A stretch of 7,532 nt of DNA, taken from assembly GCA_937995505.1 (NCBI GenBank), contig CALKJV010000179.1:1-7532 (forward strand), read 5' to 3'. A program made the position numbers and the translations under genes. The notes below the pieces were generated by a model, which worked only from the letters and a program-made list of their open reading frames with translations, did no database searches and had not been told where the DNA came from. Origin of the DNA: an uncultured Bacteroidia bacterium (lineage in GTDB: Bacteria; Bacteroidota; Bacteroidia; SpSt-205). Below, piece by piece: positions 6,403-7,532 of the stretch; positions within the stretch are counted from its first letter, which is position 1; each line of letters opens with the position of its first letter.

Positions 6403-7532
6403 GTGCGGAGTGCGATCCTTTTGGGGGCGTTGCTTTGGGCGCAAACGGGCCCTTTTCTGACTTATGTGGCTGCGCCGCGGGGCTGGCAGGGGCTAGAAGT
6501 GGGGCCTGTCGTGGTGTGGTATGTACGAGGGCAAGAGGGTTTGGCGCGTCAAGTGGGTCTTTGGGCGGCGGACGCCCATCGGGAAATAACCGGTCTTTTG
6601 GAGTTTGTGCCTGAAGGCAAATTTATCGTGCGGCTCCATCCTTCTCCCTATGCCTGGGGGCAGCAGCCGCCTTGGGAGCCCCAAGGCAGTTTAGTTTCGC
6701 CCTCTCGTATCATTGAGGTGTATCCGGCTGCTACACGGGCTGCCACCGCTGCCTTGGTGAGAAGCCATCTCATCGCCGCTATCCTCCAGCATCTGTACTT
6801 TTCGGAAGGGGTCCGCCTGCAAAATCGCACTCTCCTCTATATGCCCCCATGGTTTCTGTGGGGCTTTGCCTACTTCTGGGGGGAGGGATGGACCGCAGAA
6901 GATATAACTCGCTTACAAACCCCTCCTGAGAAAGCCTTTGAAGCCATTTATGCCCGCACAGCTCGGCCTTCCCCCCTCTACCGAAGCCTTTATAAAAGCC
7001 TGTGGTATAGCCTCTATCGCACCTACGGCCAACGCAAGCTCATAGATATCTTGTATATGGCTCGTCTGACCCGTAGTGTGTCTGAGGCCTTTTCCCTTAC
7101 CCTCAATCTCTCTGAAGAAGAGCTCACCGAAAAGTGGCGAGCGTTCCTTCAGCTGCTACAGAGTAGTGCCTCCGATCCCTCTGAGGAAGGGGGATTTCGG
7201 CGGGGGGTACTTTCCGCTGCGGTAGCGCCCGATGGGGTCCAGCGCGCCTACGCCCTCTGGCAAAAGGCTTATGTGCGCTACTATCTAGAGACTGAGGAGG
7301 GTATGTACGAGCTGCCAGGACGATGGCCTTGGCCAGAGACCTATCACGAGCCCGAACTGCCTATGGCTTTTTCTCTGCAGGGGCAGTTAGCCTGGGTCGC
7401 ATACGAGATGGAAGGAGCCGTATTATGGATATGGACACCTGGCGCCTCTGCTTATCAGCGAGTGCCCTTAGGGCTCCGATCGGTGCAAGCTATTTTCTGG
7501 CAAGATGAGCGTACCCTGCTCCTTACAGGCCT
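6403..7532 (+). CDS. Exported protein with degenerate gluzincin-like domain, partial (runs off window end)
   Basis: Open frame of 376 full codons without a stop, beginning at GTG 6403. An in-frame TAG at 6388-6390 limits the start, and GTG is the only standard start codon that keeps the signal peptide. The N-terminus (M)RSAILLGALLWA|QTG is a short signal peptide with Gln at +1. Residues about 14-250 follow the layout of the peptidase-MA-like/gluzincin regions found before TolB-like beta-propellers in secreted Bacteroidota proteins. VVVWYVRGQEGLARQVGLWAAD comes first, with LVRSHLIAAIL (118-128) where HExxH is expected. Then come PPWFLWGFAYFWGEGW (148-163), resembling the P-x-W-x-x-E-G-x-A-x-Y motif, and an LYRTYGQRKLIDIL segment and an ELTEKWRAFLQ segment. 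HExxH and the Glu of WxxEG are missing, so it is probably not an active metalloprotease. From about 265 the sequence looks like beta-strand repeats (AFSLQGQLAWVAYEM, AVLWIWTP), perhaps a propeller. The family assignment is by pattern only; the coding call is stronger. Confidence 0.72.
   Translation, partial: MRSAILLGALLWAQTGPFLTYVAAPRGWQGLEVGPVVVWYVRGQEGLARQVGLWAADAHREITGLLEFVPEGKFIVRLHPSPYAWGQQPPWEPQGSLVSPSRIIEVYPAATRAATAALVRSHLIAAILQHLYFSEGVRLQNRTLLYMPPWFLWGFAYFWGEGWTAEDITRLQTPPEKAFEAIYARTARPSPLYRSLYKSLWYSLYRTYGQRKLIDILYMARLTRSVSEAFSLTLNLSEEELTEKWRAFLQLLQSSASDPSEEGGFRRGVLSAAVAPDGVQRAYALWQKAYVRYYLETEEGMYELPGRWPWPETYHEPELPMAFSLQGQLAWVAYEMEGAVLWIWTPGASAYQRVPLGLRSVQAIFWQDERTLLLTG

Noticed and set aside
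6369..6614. Plus-strand ATG-started frame of 81 codons
   Set aside because: Gly/Cys-rich translation in a different frame from the much longer signal-peptide-bearing frame at 6403.
6757..6790. Active-site zinc motif in the gene at 6403
   Set aside because: The region reads LVRSHLIAAIL; there is no HExxH, so an active metalloprotease is not supported.
7323..7508. Short plus-strand ATG frame near the window end
   Set aside because: Out of frame within the long gene starting at 6403; no family resemblance.

Overview
The window is mid-GC, densely coding DNA that most likely comes from a member of the Bacteroidota. Four signs point there. The lipoyl domain of the E2 protein resembles Bacteroidota pyruvate dehydrogenase E2. 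Most start codons lack a Shine-Dalgarno sequence. Bacteroidota-type TAnnTTTG-like boxes sit at the divergent starts near 6390. Both secreted proteins have a predicted signal-peptidase cut of the form Ala|Gln, matching the known Bacteroidetes 'Q-rule'. The genus cannot be read from the sequence.

Layout. Positions 1-293 hold the C-terminal end of an indoleamine 2,3-dioxygenase family protein. It is followed, almost without gaps, by a 2-oxoacid dehydrogenase E2 acyltransferase (299-1537) and phosphoheptose isomerase GmhA (1541-2122). A 93-base gap (2123-2215), the only sizeable non-coding stretch, precedes a tight sufB-sufC-sufD cluster (2216-5619), with a 4-base overlap between sufB and sufC and a 3-base gap between sufC and sufD. 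A convergent minus-strand gene for an exported TPR protein (5664-6377) follows, with a probable terminator overlapping its stop codon. Only 25 bases separate its start from a divergent plus-strand gene (GTG start at 6403) that is open to the window end. That gene encodes an exported protein that looks like a degenerate gluzincin-type peptidase domain followed by the beginning of a possible beta-propeller.

Functions. SufB, SufC and SufD form the scaffold/ATPase complex for iron-sulfur cluster assembly, and all key residues I could place are present. E2 acts in central carbon metabolism, GmhA in ADP-heptose synthesis for lipopolysaccharide, and the dioxygenase in tryptophan-to-kynurenine catabolism. 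These four functions do not form one pathway, and the first three genes look like a packed housekeeping run. I see no mobile elements, CRISPR, tRNA or rRNA genes.

I do not see a new defence or mobile system here. The parts most worth a second look are the uncalled gene at 6403-7532 and the compact, symmetric divergent start region at 6378-6402.
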